Assembly: GCA_023150945.1 (NCBI GenBank)
Contig: JAKLJX010000001.1
Coordinates: 248,001-312,000 of the forward strand
Length of the DNA: 64,000 nt
Source of the DNA: a bacterium
GTDB lineage: Bacteria; Zhuqueibacterota; Zhuqueibacteria; Zhuqueibacterales; Zhuqueibacteraceae
Reading direction: 5' to 3'
This document shows positions 53,815 to 63,600 of this stretch, in pieces. How positions within the stretch are numbered: position 1 is the first letter of the stretch; the number at the start of each line of letters is the position of its first letter. Both the position numbers and the translations under genes were made by a program. The notes under the pieces were generated by a model. The model saw only the letters and a list, made by a program, of their open reading frames with translations. It was not told where the DNA came from and ran no database searches.

Positions 53815-54480
53815 ATGACGTCTGCGCACAAACCTCGCCGCCTCTTCATTACCGGCGGCAGCGGTTATCTCGGCCGCCATCTGATTCCCGCGTTGTTGCA
53901 GCGTGGCCATGAAGTGCGGGCTTTGGTGCGGCCCGGCTCGGAGAGCAAGCTGCCGGCAGGTTGCATGACGATTGCCGGCGATGCTCTCGTTTCTCAATCG
54001 TTTGCTGCGCGCGTGCCGCCGGCAGACACGTTTGTCCATCTCGTGGGCGTTTCCCATCCCGGGCCGGCGAAAGCGCCGCTCTTCCGCACGGTTGATCTGG
54101 CCTCGGTGCAGGCAGCCGTGGCCGCGGCCCGCACCGGTGGCATCGCGCACATGGTTTATGTCAGCGTGGCGCAACCGGCGCCAGTGATGAAAGCCTATGT
54201 GCAGGTGCGCGCCGAATGTGAAGCGCTGATACGCGGCAGCGGCCTGAGCGCGACCTTCGTCCGGCCGTGGTATGTGCTCGGCCCTGGCCATCGCTGGCCG
54301 CATCTGTTGCAGCCTCTCTACTGGTTGGGTGAGCAATTGCCCAGTACGCGCGCCACCGCGCAGCGGCTGGGCTTGGTCACGCTTGCGCAAATGATCGCCG
54401 CGCTGGTTCACGCCCTCGAACATCCGGCGGCCGGCATTCGCGTGATGGAAGTGCCGGAGATTCGATTCATGCGGTTATGA
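53815..54480 (+). CDS. NAD(P)-binding SDR/NmrA-like protein
   Basis: About 221 residues from the ATG at 53815; an ATG at 53800 also exists. The Rossmann motif LFITGGSGYLGRHLIPALLQ is at the N-terminus, followed by an acidic-free HEVRALVR strand, so NADP is plausible. The later part includes THMVYVSVAQPAP and VRAECEALIRGSGLSATFVRP, the usual segment of NmrA/NAD-dependent epimerase-like proteins that lack the catalytic Tyr-x3-Lys: the expected YxxxK is not obvious here. It may be a redox sensor or a quinone/ubiquinone-type protein (complex I assembly-like). It starts a tight run of genes. Confidence 0.86.
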   Translation: MTSAHKPRRLFITGGSGYLGRHLIPALLQRGHEVRALVRPGSESKLPAGCMTIAGDALVSQSFAARVPPADTFVHLVGVSHPGPAKAPLFRTVDLASVQAAVAAARTGGIAHMVYVSVAQPAPVMKAYVQVRAECEALIRGSGLSATFVRPWYVLGPGHRWPHLLQPLYWLGEQLPSTRATAQRLGLVTLAQMIAALVHALEHPAAGIRVMEVPEIRFMRL

Positions 54481-54552
54481 TTGTGTTTCACCCAGGTTGC
54501 GCAGCGAGTGGCACCGCCAGCGCATGACCCCAACCCCGGCGAGAAGACCTCC

Positions 54553-55398
54553 ATGTGGCGTTCCCTGCTGTTCCTCCTCTCTGCTTTCGCGCTGCTGTTG
54601 GTGTTGCTTCGACTGTTCGAGCGCCATTTGGTTTTCTTCCCCAGCACCTACCCCGCCGGTTTCTGGCAGCCGGAGCGATTCGGCTTGGCCGTGCAGGACG
54701 CTTTTTTCACCACCGCTGATGGTGCCGCGCTGCACGGTTGGTTCGTGCCGCATCCGGCGCCGGTGGCCAATTTGCTGATGGCGCACGGCAATGCCGGCAA
54801 TCTCAGCGATCGCGTCGAATGGCTGGCGCGTTTGCACGGGCAAGTTCCCGCCAACCTGTTTATGTTCGATTATCGCGGCTATGGCCGCAGCAGCGGCACG
54901 CCCTCGGAAGAGAATTGCTATCGTGACGCCGAAGCCGCCCATGACTGGTTGCGACAACATGTGCCTGATCTGCCGATTCTCGGTCACGGCCATTCGCTCG
55001 GCAGTGCGGTGGTGATCGAGCTGGCCGTCCGGCGTCCGCTCACGGGTTTGATTATCGAATCCGGATTCACCGATGCCGCGGACATGGCGCGCCTGATGTT
55101 TGGCGGCCTGCCGATGGGTTGGCTCGCCGGCATGAAGTGGGCGAGCCGCGAAAAAATCGCGAAGCTCACCCTGCCCAAGCTCTTTCTGCACGGCGATCGC
55201 GACGGCGTGATTCCCTATTCCCTTGGCCAAAAACTCTTCGCGGCCGCCGCTGATCCCAAGCACTTCGTCACGCTCGCGGGCGTCGATCACAACGACACTT
55301 TCCTCTCCGGCGGTGAAATCTACTATCGAGCCGTGCGGGAATTCGTGCAGCAATGCGCGGCGCCGGCCTTGCCCGACACGGTGAAAGGAAGACCGTGA
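54553..55398 (+). CDS. Alpha/beta hydrolase with N-terminal membrane anchor
   Basis: About 281 residues from the ATG at 54553. A hydrophobic N-terminal helix (MWRSLLFLLSAFALLLVLLR) is a likely anchor. The nucleophile is the Ser of GHGHSLGSAVVIE, the acid is the Asp of HGDRDGVIP and the base the His of AGVDHNDTF, so the triad is complete. The oxyanion stretch is MAHGNAGNLSDRVEWL. The layout resembles BEM46/ABHD13-type hydrolases. The substrate is unknown. The next gene begins with a GTG overlapping its stop. Confidence 0.9.
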   Translation: MWRSLLFLLSAFALLLVLLRLFERHLVFFPSTYPAGFWQPERFGLAVQDAFFTTADGAALHGWFVPHPAPVANLLMAHGNAGNLSDRVEWLARLHGQVPANLFMFDYRGYGRSSGTPSEENCYRDAEAAHDWLRQHVPDLPILGHGHSLGSAVVIELAVRRPLTGLIIESGFTDAADMARLMFGGLPMGWLAGMKWASREKIAKLTLPKLFLHGDRDGVIPYSLGQKLFAAAADPKHFVTLAGVDHNDTFLSGGEIYYRAVREFVQQCAAPALPDTVKGRP

Positions 55399-56303
55399 CG
55401 CACGCCGCCAGCTCCCTGCCCCTGGCCGCCGCGCTGCCGCGGCGGCGCGTGTATGCCGTGCTGGCGCTCGGCGTGTTGGCCGTTTCCTTCTCCGCGATAT
55501 TTGTGCGTTGGTGTGAGGCGCCGGCTCTGGCGATTGCCTTCCATCGTTTGTTCTTCGCCTCGGCGTTTCTGTTTTTGTCCACGCGCGGCAAAGTCTGGCG
55601 GGCCTGGCAGGCGTTGCCATTGCCGGCGGCTGCACTCGCGGTGCTCTCCGGCCTCATGCTCGCCGGACATTTCGTCACCTGGATCGCTTCCCTCTCCCAC
55701 ACCTCCGTGGCCAGCTCCACGGTACTGGTTGCCACCCTGCCGATTTTTGTGGCACTGGGCGCGGCGCTCGTGCTGCGGGAACGGCTGCGGCCGCTGCTCG
55801 CTTGCGGTTTGGTGATTGCGATGCTCGGCGTCATCGTCATTGCCATGAGTGACGGCCAGGCGGGAGAAGATTCTCTGCGCGGCGATCTGCTGGCGCTCGC
55901 CGGCGCGCTTTTCGGCAGCGTTTACTTTCTCATCGGACGGCGGCTGCGGCAGGTCATGGCCACCAGCGTGTATGTCACCCTCTGCTACTCGACGGCCGCT
56001 CTGGTTTTGTTCCTGGCCGCGGTGATGCTGCGTGTGCCGCTGCTGTCCTACTCCTGGCAGACTTTTGGTTTGTTTTTGTTGATCGCGCTCGTTCCGCAAA
56101 TCATGGGGCACACGAGTTTCAACTGGGCGTTGCGCTATCTCTCTGCGCCGGTGGTTGCGATTGCCTTGCTGGGTGAGCCGGTGGGCGCGAGCTTGCTGGC
56201 CTGGCTGTTGTTGGGAGAAAAAGTCGCGGGGTGGGTGATGCTGGGCGGTTTGATCACGCTGGCCGGCGTCACGCTGGCCATTTATGCTGAGCCGAGGGCT
56301 TGA
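55395..56303 (+). CDS. EamA-family (DMT) transporter
   Basis: About 302 residues from the GTG at 55395, which has AAAGGAAG upstream and overlaps the preceding stop. Ten transmembrane helices in two EamA repeats are evident; the first repeat ends near GVIVIAMSDGQAG and the second starts with LRGDLLALAGALFGSVYFL. The drug/metabolite transporter superfamily exports or exchanges small metabolites; the substrate cannot be inferred. The motifs AIFVRWCEAPALAIAFHRL and SSTVLVATLPIFVALGAAL are typical. Its stop overlaps the ATG of the lipid kinase. Confidence 0.9.
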   Translation: MTHAASSLPLAAALPRRRVYAVLALGVLAVSFSAIFVRWCEAPALAIAFHRLFFASAFLFLSTRGKVWRAWQALPLPAAALAVLSGLMLAGHFVTWIASLSHTSVASSTVLVATLPIFVALGAALVLRERLRPLLACGLVIAMLGVIVIAMSDGQAGEDSLRGDLLALAGALFGSVYFLIGRRLRQVMATSVYVTLCYSTAALVLFLAAVMLRVPLLSYSWQTFGLFLLIALVPQIMGHTSFNWALRYLSAPVVAIALLGEPVGASLLAWLLLGEKVAGWVMLGGLITLAGVTLAIYAEPRA

Positions 56304-57205
56304 TGAAGAAGATTCTCATTGCCGCCAATCCTCATGCCGGCAAGGGGCGGGGCAAAAAAGTATTGGACCAGTCGCTGCGTCTGCTCCGGCGGCACGGCGC
56401 CGGTGCGGAGCTTCTGATCTCGGAAAGCAACGGCCATTTGCTGCACGCGCTGCCGCGCCGCTTGCCGGAAGGCTGGGATCAGATCGTCGCCCTGGGCGGC
56501 GACGGCACGCTGTTTCAAGTGATGAATTGCTGCCTGCAGCAACCGGGATTCGAGTCGCCGCTGGCGCTCATTCCTGCAGGCACCGGCAACTCCTTCTCGC
56601 GCGAGCTGGCCCACGCCGCGCTGCCCGCCGCTTGGGAACGGATTCTGTTCGGCGAACCCAAGCGCATCGATGTGCTGCACTGCCTGCCGCAAACGCCGGC
56701 GCCGGATTTTCCCGCAGGGTATTACTGCATCACCGCGCTGGGGCTGGGCTTCGTCTCCGACGTCACCATCAACGCGTTGCACTTCAAGAGCTTCGGCACC
56801 CTGGCCTACGCGCTGGGCGTACTGCAGTCGCTGGCCAAACTCAACACCGCGCATCTGCGCATGCAACTCGACGGCCGGCTGATCGAGCGCGAAAGCGTTT
56901 TCGTCATCGTGTGCAACTCACGCTATGCCGGCGGCATCATGAAGATTGCGCCCGGCGCCCTGCTCGACGACGGCTTGATGGAGGTGATTGTGCTGCACAA
57001 GGTGAGTCGCCGCACTTTAATGCGGGCCTTTCCCTCGGTGTTCAATGGCACGCACGTGCATCATCCCAACGTCGAAATCTTCAGCGGCCGCAGCCTGCAG
57101 ATTGCAGCGGAGCCGGTGCAAGTTCTGACGCCCGACGGTGAAGTCGCCGGCCTCACGCCGGTGACTGTCGCGGTTCAACCGAAAAAACTGCAATTCATGT
57201 TATGA
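56303..57205 (+). CDS. Diacylglycerol kinase-family lipid kinase
   Basis: About 300 residues; the ATG at 56303 overlaps the preceding stop. The nucleotide motif ALGGDGTLFQVMNCCLQ and the fold segment LIPAGTGNSFSRELA are the family signature (GGDGT and GTGN). A C-terminal beta-rich half includes RYAGGIMKIAPGALLDDGLM and ends with TPVTVAVQPKKLQFML. It phosphorylates diacylglycerol or a similar lipid using ATP, as YegS/DgkB relatives do. Its last codons overlap the RNase Z gene (ATGA), suggesting coupled translation. Confidence 0.92.
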   Translation: MKKILIAANPHAGKGRGKKVLDQSLRLLRRHGAGAELLISESNGHLLHALPRRLPEGWDQIVALGGDGTLFQVMNCCLQQPGFESPLALIPAGTGNSFSRELAHAALPAAWERILFGEPKRIDVLHCLPQTPAPDFPAGYYCITALGLGFVSDVTINALHFKSFGTLAYALGVLQSLAKLNTAHLRMQLDGRLIERESVFVIVCNSRYAGGIMKIAPGALLDDGLMEVIVLHKVSRRTLMRAFPSVFNGTHVHHPNVEIFSGRSLQIAAEPVQVLTPDGEVAGLTPVTVAVQPKKLQFML

Positions 57206-58131
57206 TCGATCTCGTGTTCCTCGGCACCGGCTCGGCACTGCCGACCGCACGCCGCAATCTCTCCGGCGTGGCGCTGGTGCGCCAGGGCGAAATTTTTCTC
57301 TTCGATTGCGGCGAGGCAACGCAGATTCAATTCCGCCGCGCCGGCCTCAAACCCGGCAAGCTGCGCTACATTTTCATCTCGCACTTCCACGGCGATCATC
57401 TTTTCGGCCTGCCGGGCTTGCTCACCAGTTTGAAGATGCTCGGTTGCCAGCAGGAAATTCATCTCTTCGGCCCGCACGGTCTGGCCTCCTACATCGAATT
57501 TCACCGCCGGCTGTGCGGGTTCGAGCTGAGCTTTCCGCTCACGATTCATGAAATCTCGGAGAACAGCGGGCAGGTGATTTGGCAGGCCGCGGATTATCAT
57601 GTCGAATGGCAGCCGCTGCAGCATCGGCTGTTCACGGCAGGTTATGCGCTGGTGGAGGCCAATCGTCCGGGCAAGTTCGATGAACACCGCGCCGATGCGC
57701 TCGGCGTGCCCTTCGGCCCGGAGCGCGGCCGTCTGCAGGCCGGGGAGAGCGTTGTGCTGGCGAATGGCAAAACCATCACGCCCGCGGAGGTGATTGGCCC
57801 GCCGCGGCCGGGCGTGAAAATCGCCTATTGTGTGGACACCTCGCCCTGTGCCGGCCAGGCATTGCTGGCGCAACAGGCCGATGCCTTGGTTGCGGATGCG
57901 ACCTTCCCCGCGCAGGAACGCGAGTGGGCGCAGCAAACCGGGCATTCGACCGCCGCTGAGGCCGGTGAGCTGGCGCAACGCTGCGGCGTTCGCCACCTCT
58001 TTCTCACCCACTTCAGCGGCACATTAAGCCCCGCGGATTTGCCCGCGATGGTCGAAGAAGCGCGCGCGTTCCTGCCGCAGGTGACCGCTGCCACCGATTT
58101 GGCGCGCTTCACGATTCTGCCCCGCTCCTGA
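57202..58131 (+). CDS. rnz: Ribonuclease Z
   Basis: 309 residues, the usual length. It removes the 3' trailer of tRNA precursors that lack an encoded CCA; the tRNA in this window lacks CCA, which fits. The metallo-beta-lactamase motif is SHFHGDHLFGLPG (HxHxDH). Other ligand segments are AYCVDTSPC (Asp), GHSTAAEAGELAQRCGVRHL and FLTHFSG. Start by ATGA overlap with the lipid kinase. It ends the tight + strand run and converges on the NarL-type regulator. Confidence 0.95.
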   Translation: MIDLVFLGTGSALPTARRNLSGVALVRQGEIFLFDCGEATQIQFRRAGLKPGKLRYIFISHFHGDHLFGLPGLLTSLKMLGCQQEIHLFGPHGLASYIEFHRRLCGFELSFPLTIHEISENSGQVIWQAADYHVEWQPLQHRLFTAGYALVEANRPGKFDEHRADALGVPFGPERGRLQAGESVVLANGKTITPAEVIGPPRPGVKIAYCVDTSPCAGQALLAQQADALVADATFPAQEREWAQQTGHSTAAEAGELAQRCGVRHLFLTHFSGTLSPADLPAMVEEARAFLPQVTAATDLARFTILPRS

Positions 58132-58156
58132 AGCCGGCGGCCCATTCATTCTTCGC

Positions 58157-58807
58157 CTACAGAATTCTTTCCTGCAATGCCTTGATCACGGCTTCCGCGC
58201 GCGAATTGACGTGCAGCTTGGCGTAGATGTTTTTGAGATGAAAGCGCACCGTCGGAATGCTGATGTGCAGCGTGTCGGCGATGACCTTGTCGCTCAGACC
58301 CTGGGTGAGCGCGCCGAGCACCTCCAGCTCGCGTTGGGAGAGATCGGCGCGCAGCTTGTCGCTGCGTTTCTGGCCGTGAAAATACGCCAGCACGCGCTTG
58401 GCAATCTCGCTGGACATGGGTGCGCCGCCGGCGTGCGCCTCGCGAATGCCTTCGCACAACTTTTCGACGGCGGAGTTCTTCAGCAAATATCCCACCGCGC
58501 CCGCGCGCAGCGAATCGAAGATGCGGTCATCATCGCTGTAATTGGTCAGCATCAGAATTTTCAATTCTGGAAATTCTGCGCGCAGCAATTCCACGCATTC
58601 GATGCCGGACTGCCCGGGCATGCCGATGTCCATTAGCACTACCTCGGGCGATACCTCGGGAATTCCCGCCAGCGCCTCGGCGCAACCGCAAAATGCGCCC
58701 ACGCACGCGAACCCCTCGGAATTTTCCAGCAGCCAGGAGATGCTGTCCCGCACCTTGGCATCGTCATCCACGAGGGCGACGGCAATGCTCTGATTTTTGT
58801 TCTCCAT
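58157..58807 (-). CDS. NarL/FixJ-type response regulator
   Basis: About 216 residues from the ATG at 58807 (a TTG six bases upstream is possible). The receiver domain contains ALVDDDAKVRDSI, phospho-acceptor Asp near residue 60 in VVLMDIGMPG, and the switch residues LTNYSDDD and YLLKNS. A LuxR-type helix-turn-helix follows: LSQRELEVLGALTQGLSDKV, then ADTLHISIPTVRFHLKNIYA. It would be activated by the HisKA_3-type sensor kinase encoded at 60670-63684, four genes upstream in the same minus-strand run. The 3' end converges on rnz. Confidence 0.94.
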   Translation of the reverse strand: MENKNQSIAVALVDDDAKVRDSISWLLENSEGFACVGAFCGCAEALAGIPEVSPEVVLMDIGMPGQSGIECVELLRAEFPELKILMLTNYSDDDRIFDSLRAGAVGYLLKNSAVEKLCEGIREAHAGGAPMSSEIAKRVLAYFHGQKRSDKLRADLSQRELEVLGALTQGLSDKVIADTLHISIPTVRFHLKNIYAKLHVNSRAEAVIKALQERIL

Positions 58808-58815
58808 GCGCAACT

Positions 58816-59217
58816 CTATCGTGAAGAAGAAAGGGGATCGGAAATTTCATCCGGATGAAATTCGATTTGGGGCAACGGCTCCGGCAGATTGTGCAAGGCC
58901 GGCGGGCCGAGATAGGGTCGCAGGCTGCGCAACAACGCCGCGACCTCCACGCCGCAGCAGCGGCCGGGCACCTGCGCGAGTTTTTCCACGCCCTTGTGAA
59001 GCTGGCTTTGCATGCCCACCAGGTTGTGCATGCGGTAATGATAGAAGCCGGTGGCGATATTGACCAGGCCGTGAAAGAGATTGCGCTCCACCGGCGTGCG
59101 CGCGTCCATCCACAATTCTTCAAGCTCGTCATGCGCTTCAAAGAAATATTCACGATTGAAGAAGTCGATGCCGCGCGCCAGCCGCGCGCGCAGATTTTCG
59201 ATAAACCGGCCGGACAA
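58816..59217 (-). CDS. DUF309-domain protein
   Basis: About 133 residues from a TTG at 59217; the frame has a stop 18 bases upstream and CAGGAA serves as ribosome site. The body matches DUF309: FFNREYFFEAHDELEELWMD, then FHGLVNIATGFYHYRMHNLV, with a later KGVEKLAQVPG helix. It is an all-helical fold; the conserved H, E and W residues are present, but the function is unknown. It lies between the sorting-domain gene and the response regulator on the same strand, with an 8-base gap to the regulator. Confidence 0.85.
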   Translation of the reverse strand: MSGRFIENLRARLARGIDFFNREYFFEAHDELEELWMDARTPVERNLFHGLVNIATGFYHYRMHNLVGMQSQLHKGVEKLAQVPGRCCGVEVAALLRSLRPYLGPPALHNLPEPLPQIEFHPDEISDPLSSSR

Positions 59218-59325
59218 GGCTGTTTGTTCCTGTATTTATGCGGGTTTCATGATGATTCTGAAGAGCCGCAAGACCTCGAATAGCATATCCGCCGCCGCGG
59301 ACCTCCTGAGATCTGAAGCAGCGCC

Positions 59326-60657
59326 TTAGCGCAGCAGAACCATCTTCCTGCTGGCCGTGAATTCTGCGGTTTGAATGCGATACAGATAGACGCCCGCTCG
59401 CAGGGGATTGCCTTCGGGGTCGTTGGCATCCCAAATCACTGTGTGCCCGCCGGCGTCCTGAGTTTCATCGAGCAGGCGCTCGATCAGGCGGCCGGTGAGA
59501 TCATAAACGGTCAGGCTCACGCGGGCAGCACGCGGCAAATGATAGCGAATGGCGGTACTGGGATTGAATGGGTTGGGATAGTTCTGGCTCAACTCGAAGG
59601 CCGCTGGCGATTCCGGCAGCGCCGTGGTCACGCGGGTGGTGGTGTTGCGATACTTGTAGACCGTGCGGCCGGCGGCATAGCCCACCGTGTCGCCGAGAAA
59701 GCGGAAACGATTGAGCCGCACGCCGAATCCGGCTGATTGCCACGTCTCCCCGCCGTCACTCGTCTGGTAGGTCGGGTTGGTGCTGTTGCCGCCGATCCAG
59801 CCGCGCTGTTCATCAATGAAGCCGATGCCCTGCACGAAGTAGTAGCTGTTCGAGAACAGTTTCTCCTGCCAGGTGCGGCCGCCATCCGTGGTTTTGAGGA
59901 AGAAGATGGGTGATTCCCTGTTGCGTTGCAATGAGACATAACCGGTACGCCGTGTGGGAAAAGAAATCTTCCAGCACCATTCGCCGGTGCGGGTGGTGGT
60001 GAACCGTTTCTCCCACGTTTCGCCTCCGTCAGTCGTGTGGAGAATCACACCGCTGGAATTGTCATGATTCGCATTGGTCAGCCCGACGGCGAAACCGGTA
60101 TCCGCATCAAAAAAGTAAACATCGATCAACCCAGCGGCATGTCCGCGCATGTCTTTCGTGCGCCAGGTGCGGCCGCGATCGGCTGTGCGCGCAAACGCCG
60201 CCGGTCCGCGCACCCGGCCGACGGCGCAAACTACCGAATCATTCACCACATGCATGCCGCACAACCCGGCAGGCGTGAATCCGACAAACGACTTCACCGG
60301 CAGCCAGTTGCGACCACCGTCGCTGGTTTGATAAAGCACGGTGCTGTCAGTGGCATTGAACTCGCCCGGCCCGACATTGCCGGCCCAGCCGTGCAGTGAA
60401 TCGAGAAAACCGATTGACCGGAAATGCGCGGTGCTGCGCTCGAGTTGCAGTTGCCAGGAAATGCCGCCGTTGTCCGTGCGATAGATTTGGCCCGAGCCGT
60501 TGACGATCCAGCCGGTCGCGGCCGTCACGAAGTGAACATCATTGTAGCGCGTCAGAATCGGGACGGAACTGAGCGTCTGCCAGGTTTGGCCTGCCGCCGT
60601 TTGCCCCAGACAGGCCGGCAGCAGAACCGCCATCGCGCAGGCTGCTTTGCGCATCAT
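59326..60657 (-). CDS. YCF48/BNR-repeat secreted protein with sorting domain
   Basis: 443 residues. A signal peptide (MRKAACAMAVLLPACLGQTAAG) is followed by about six propeller-type repeats with Asp-box/YCF48 motifs such as IYRTDNGGISWQL, LYQTSDGGRNWLPV, FARTADRGRTWRT, HTTDGGETWEK, TTDGGRTWQEK and TSDGGETWQS. It ends in the sorting domain beginning SQNYPNPFNPSTAIRYHLP. It should be exported to the surface. It stands 12 bases after the sensor kinase stop, so both are transcribed together. Its role could be structural or sensing; no enzymatic residues are visible. Confidence 0.9.
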   Translation of the reverse strand: MMRKAACAMAVLLPACLGQTAAGQTWQTLSSVPILTRYNDVHFVTAATGWIVNGSGQIYRTDNGGISWQLQLERSTAHFRSIGFLDSLHGWAGNVGPGEFNATDSTVLYQTSDGGRNWLPVKSFVGFTPAGLCGMHVVNDSVVCAVGRVRGPAAFARTADRGRTWRTKDMRGHAAGLIDVYFFDADTGFAVGLTNANHDNSSGVILHTTDGGETWEKRFTTTRTGEWCWKISFPTRRTGYVSLQRNRESPIFFLKTTDGGRTWQEKLFSNSYYFVQGIGFIDEQRGWIGGNSTNPTYQTSDGGETWQSAGFGVRLNRFRFLGDTVGYAAGRTVYKYRNTTTRVTTALPESPAAFELSQNYPNPFNPSTAIRYHLPRAARVSLTVYDLTGRLIERLLDETQDAGGHTVIWDANDPEGNPLRAGVYLYRIQTAEFTASRKMVLLR

Positions 60658-60669
60658 TGTGATCTCCTC

Positions 60670-63600
60670 TCAGGGCAGCGGGATGCGGGCGACCACCCGC
60701 GTGCCGCGGCCGATTGCCGAAGTGATTGCGCACGTGCCGTGCAGTTTTTCTGCGCGGCTGCGCATATTGGTTAAGCCGTTGCCGCGGCCCTGGCCCAGGC
60801 GCGTGCTGGCGAAGCCCCGGCCGCAATCCTCGACCACCACCACCAGGGCCTTGCCTTCCAGTTGCAGGCGCACCGCCGCGCTGGCACTGCCGGAATATTT
60901 GGCCATGTTGGTCAGCGCCTCTTTTGCGATCAACAGCAAGCCGCGCCGCAATTCCGGATTTAGTTTCAGCCTGGCAATCGTGGGATCGACTTCAAAAGTC
61001 AGGGCGATGTTTTTCGCTTTGCAGATCTCGTTGGCAAAATTGCGCAAGCGATGCCACAGCGCCTCAAGCGAGTCATGTTTGGGATTGATCGACCACACGA
61101 CGTCACTCATTTCCGTGGAAAGCTCGCGCGCCACCGTGCCCATGCGGCTGATGGCATTCTCGATGCTGTCAGGCGCCGCCGGGGAGGGGTTGCCGCCTGC
61201 TTCCGGCGCCGGCCGCGCGCGGTATTGGCGCAACGCGATTTCCGAGAGCAGGCCGATATGCGTCAAGCCCGCACCGATGTCATCATGCAAATCGGTGGCG
61301 ATGCGGCCGCGGATCTTTTCAATCTCCAGCAGTCGCCGCACGCGCAGCCGCACCAGTAAAACCACCAGGCCGCTCAATCCCGCAGCGGCCAGCCCGAGGA
61401 ACCACCAGCGCCGCCACAGCGGCGGAACAATGGTGAAGACCAGGCGCGCCGGCGCCCGGCTCACCACGCCGGCGGCATTGAGTGCCACGACCTCGAAGGT
61501 GTAGGTGCCCGGCCGCAGCGTGGCATAGGTCACCTGGCGCTGTTTGGTCGGACCCTGCCATTCGGTATCGGCGCCGATCAAGCGATAGCGATACTGCACG
61601 GCGCCGGCCTCGCGAAAGCTGATGCCGGCAAAATGAATCTCGCAGACGTTTTCGTCATGGGAAAACCGCAGCCCGTTTTGCAGGACGACCGCGCGGCCCT
61701 TCACCCGCAAGCCGGTGAGATGAATCGGCGGCGGCGCCGGCGCGAGGTCATCGCGCTCGGGCGCGTAGAGTGTCAACCCTTCCCACGTTAAAGCCCACAC
61801 GCCGGAGGTCGCCGGCCACTTGCCCAAAGTGCCGATTTGCCTGCCGCGCATTCGTTCGGGAGTCACCAACTCGCGCGCTGTGGCAGATTTGGTGTACTGG
61901 ATGCCCTGCGAAGTGCCGAGCCACATTCGGCCGCTGTGGTCCTCCACAAAGCAGTTCACCGCATTGCCCAACAAGCCATCCTTGGTGGAAATAGTCTCGC
62001 AACCGTTCGCCGAGAGGATCGCAATCCCGTGGAAGCGTGTGCCGATCCACATCTCGCCGTTGCTGTGCTGCAGCAAGGCGCGAATGAAGTTGTCCGGCAG
62101 GCCGTCTGCGGTGGTGAGTTTGCGTTGCAGCCGGTAGCCGTCGCCTTCCGGAGCAAAGACTGACAGGCCCTGCTCAAAGCCGCCGAACCAGAGGTTGCCG
62201 TCGCGATCCTGATGGATGGCCAGCACCGTGGCATCCGGTAGTCCGGTGGCCACGGTGTGCATGGCGCGCACGCGGCCACTGCTGAGATCGACTTGAACCA
62301 CGCCGGCGTTCATCAGGCTGCACCACAAGTGGTTGTTGCGATCAATGATGAAGCCGAGCAAAATGGCTTGCGGCAGTTCGCTGCCCGCCGCCAGAGTGCG
62401 GCCGGCAGTCAGTGTGGAGGGCTGGCGCAGATGGCGCGTCACGCGGTACTCCCGCAATCCGCCTTGGGCGAAACAAACCCAGAGGCTACCGTCGCGCGCG
62501 AAGTCAACGGAGTAGATACGGCCGGGCAGTTCGGGGCGCTCCAGGCGGTGCAGGTATTTTTCCCACTTGTCGCCGGGATTCTTCCAGATTTCCCACAGGC
62601 CGGCACCGGAAGCCACGAAGAAATGCCCGGCAGAATCCACGGCCGCGGCGCGATTCATGGCCGAGGGCCGCAAGTCCGTGAGGGGAAAATCAAAGCTGGC
62701 GCGCTCGGCCAATTTGCACAGGCCTTTGCTGAAACCGCCGAACCAGAGATTGTCCTCGCGATCGCGCCGGCTGCAGGCAATGGTGTTTTCGAGCAGGCCA
62801 TTCTCAGTGGTGTAGCGAATGATTTCGCCCTCGGCAAAATCATCGCGGTGGATGAATCCGATGCCGTCGCCGGTGCTGATCCACAAATAACCGTACTGGT
62901 CAACGATAACGCTCAACCCGCCCAGCCGCGAGGCGCCAAACGACAAGCGCCGCGCCGCAACAATCTCGCGGTCACGAATATGATAGACGGTACTGTCGCG
63001 CGCCACGATCCAAATGTCGCCTCGCTCATCTTGCGTCATGCCGAATGCCGGTTCGGAAAAATGCCGTATCGTCAGCAGGCGTTGTGCCTGCCGCTGCTGC
63101 GGGAGATACCGGTAAACATGGGCATCGATCCCGACGAGGAGAAGGCTGTCGCTGATCGGATGAATGAAGGATACGGCACCGGTTTGGTTGTCGATGGGAA
63201 TCAAGCGGGCGCGGCCCTGCTGCACCATGTAAACGCCGGCATAAGTGCCGCACCATAGTGTGCCGGCGCGATCTTCGATCAGATCGTGCACGCTGTTGCC
63301 GTCGGCGGAGCCGGTTGCATCCAGCCGGAAGCTGGTGAACCTGCCGCGTTCGAAGCGGGCGACGCCGTCCTGCGTTCCGATCCACATCACGCCGGGGCTG
63401 GCTTGGCTGGCGGCCAATGCCCAAACCTGATTCACCGGCAGGCCGTCCACCACGCTGTAAGAACGGAATTGCACGCCGTCAAAAACCGCCAACCCTTCAT
63501 TCGAGCCGATCCAAAGATAGCCGCCCGAGTCCTGCTCCATGGCCGTAATCCAATTGGAAGGCAAACCATCTTTGGTGGTGTAATGTTCGAACGGAAGAAC